Of a stretch of 5,205 nucleotides of DNA, positions 5,055 to 5,205 are shown piece by piece. The translations under genes were made by a program, and so were the position numbers. A model generated the notes under the pieces. It saw only the letters and a list, made by a program, of their open reading frames with translations. It was not told the origin of the DNA and searched no databases. The DNA lies in NCBI GenBank assembly GCA_937926065.1, contig CALANM010000082.1, positions 1 to 5,205 of the forward strand. Direction: 5' to 3'. Source of the DNA: an uncultured Microbacterium sp. (GTDB taxonomy: Bacteria; Actinomycetota; Actinomycetes; Actinomycetales; Microbacteriaceae). Every line of letters begins with the position of its first letter. Within the stretch, counting starts at the first letter, position 1.

Positions 5055-5205
5055 TCAGCGCTGGCGGCGCTCCCGCACGCGCATGTTGGTGATGATCGGC
5101 GTTCCCTCGAAGCCGAAGATCTCGCGCAGGCGACGCTGGATGAAGCGGCGGTACCCCTGGTCGAGGAAGCCGGTCGTGAACAGCACGAAGGTCGGCGGGC
5201 GGGGC
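5055..5205 (-). CDS. der: Ribosome assembly GTPase Der (EngA), C-terminal end (cut by window edge)
   Basis: Der is a GTPase with two tandem G domains and a C-terminal KH-like domain, acting in large ribosomal subunit assembly in the cytoplasm. Only the last 49 residues are in the window. They read PRPPTFVLFTTGF, then LDQGYRRFIQRRLRE, then IFGFEGTPIITNMRVRERRQR and stop (TGA, the complement of 5055-5057). This is the typical end of the KH-like domain: the PPTFVLF strand, the Y-R-R-(F/Y)-(I/L) helix, the GFEGTPI turn and a basic tail. The G domains lie beyond the right edge. It converges with livF and has no visible functional relation to the liv operon. Confidence 0.93.
   Translation of the reverse strand, partial: PRPPTFVLFTTGFLDQGYRRFIQRRLREIFGFEGTPIITNMRVRERRQR

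Overview
The window looks like chromosomal DNA from a high-GC actinobacterium, most likely a member of the Micrococcales close to Microbacteriaceae/Microbacterium. The grounds are strong G/C preference at third codon positions, several GTG and TTG starts, purine-rich ribosome binding sites, and proteins that read like Microbacteriaceae IMP dehydrogenase and Der. The taxonomic call is from pattern recognition, not from a search.

Layout: (1) 1-635, minus strand: the first 211 codons of guaB (IMP dehydrogenase), running off the left edge before the catalytic cysteine loop. (2) 636-809: a 174-bp divergent intergenic region. It holds a plausible guaB promoter, a 30-bp imperfect palindrome with a perfect 12-bp core, two short dyads, and a possible 15-codon leader ORF whose stop overlaps the livH start. 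(3) 810-4957, plus strand: four overlapping genes, livH-livM-livG-livF, encoding two membrane permeases and two ATPases of a branched-chain/hydrophobic amino acid ABC importer. (4) 4958-5054: a short convergent intergenic region with a 13-bp perfect hairpin that probably terminates transcription from both sides. (5) 5055-5205, minus strand: the last 49 codons of der (EngA), a ribosome assembly GTPase, running off the right edge.

The four liv genes form one translationally coupled unit: neighbours overlap by 4, 11 and 4 bases, and all four start with GTG or TTG. LivH and LivM should form the membrane channel, and LivG and LivF the ATPase pair. The operon contains no periplasmic/lipoprotein substrate-binding protein gene, although this transporter class normally needs one. 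LivH carries an unusual N-terminal addition: a signal-peptide-like segment and a roughly 100-residue extracellular beta-sandwich-like domain ahead of the permease core. LivG carries an N-terminal extension of about 45 residues and an acidic C-terminal tail of about 45 residues. The LivH fusion, the missing binding protein, the LivG tails and the structured leader are the parts most worth a second look. The rest is ordinary housekeeping and transport sequence. No tRNA, rRNA, CRISPR array, insertion sequence or phage gene was seen.
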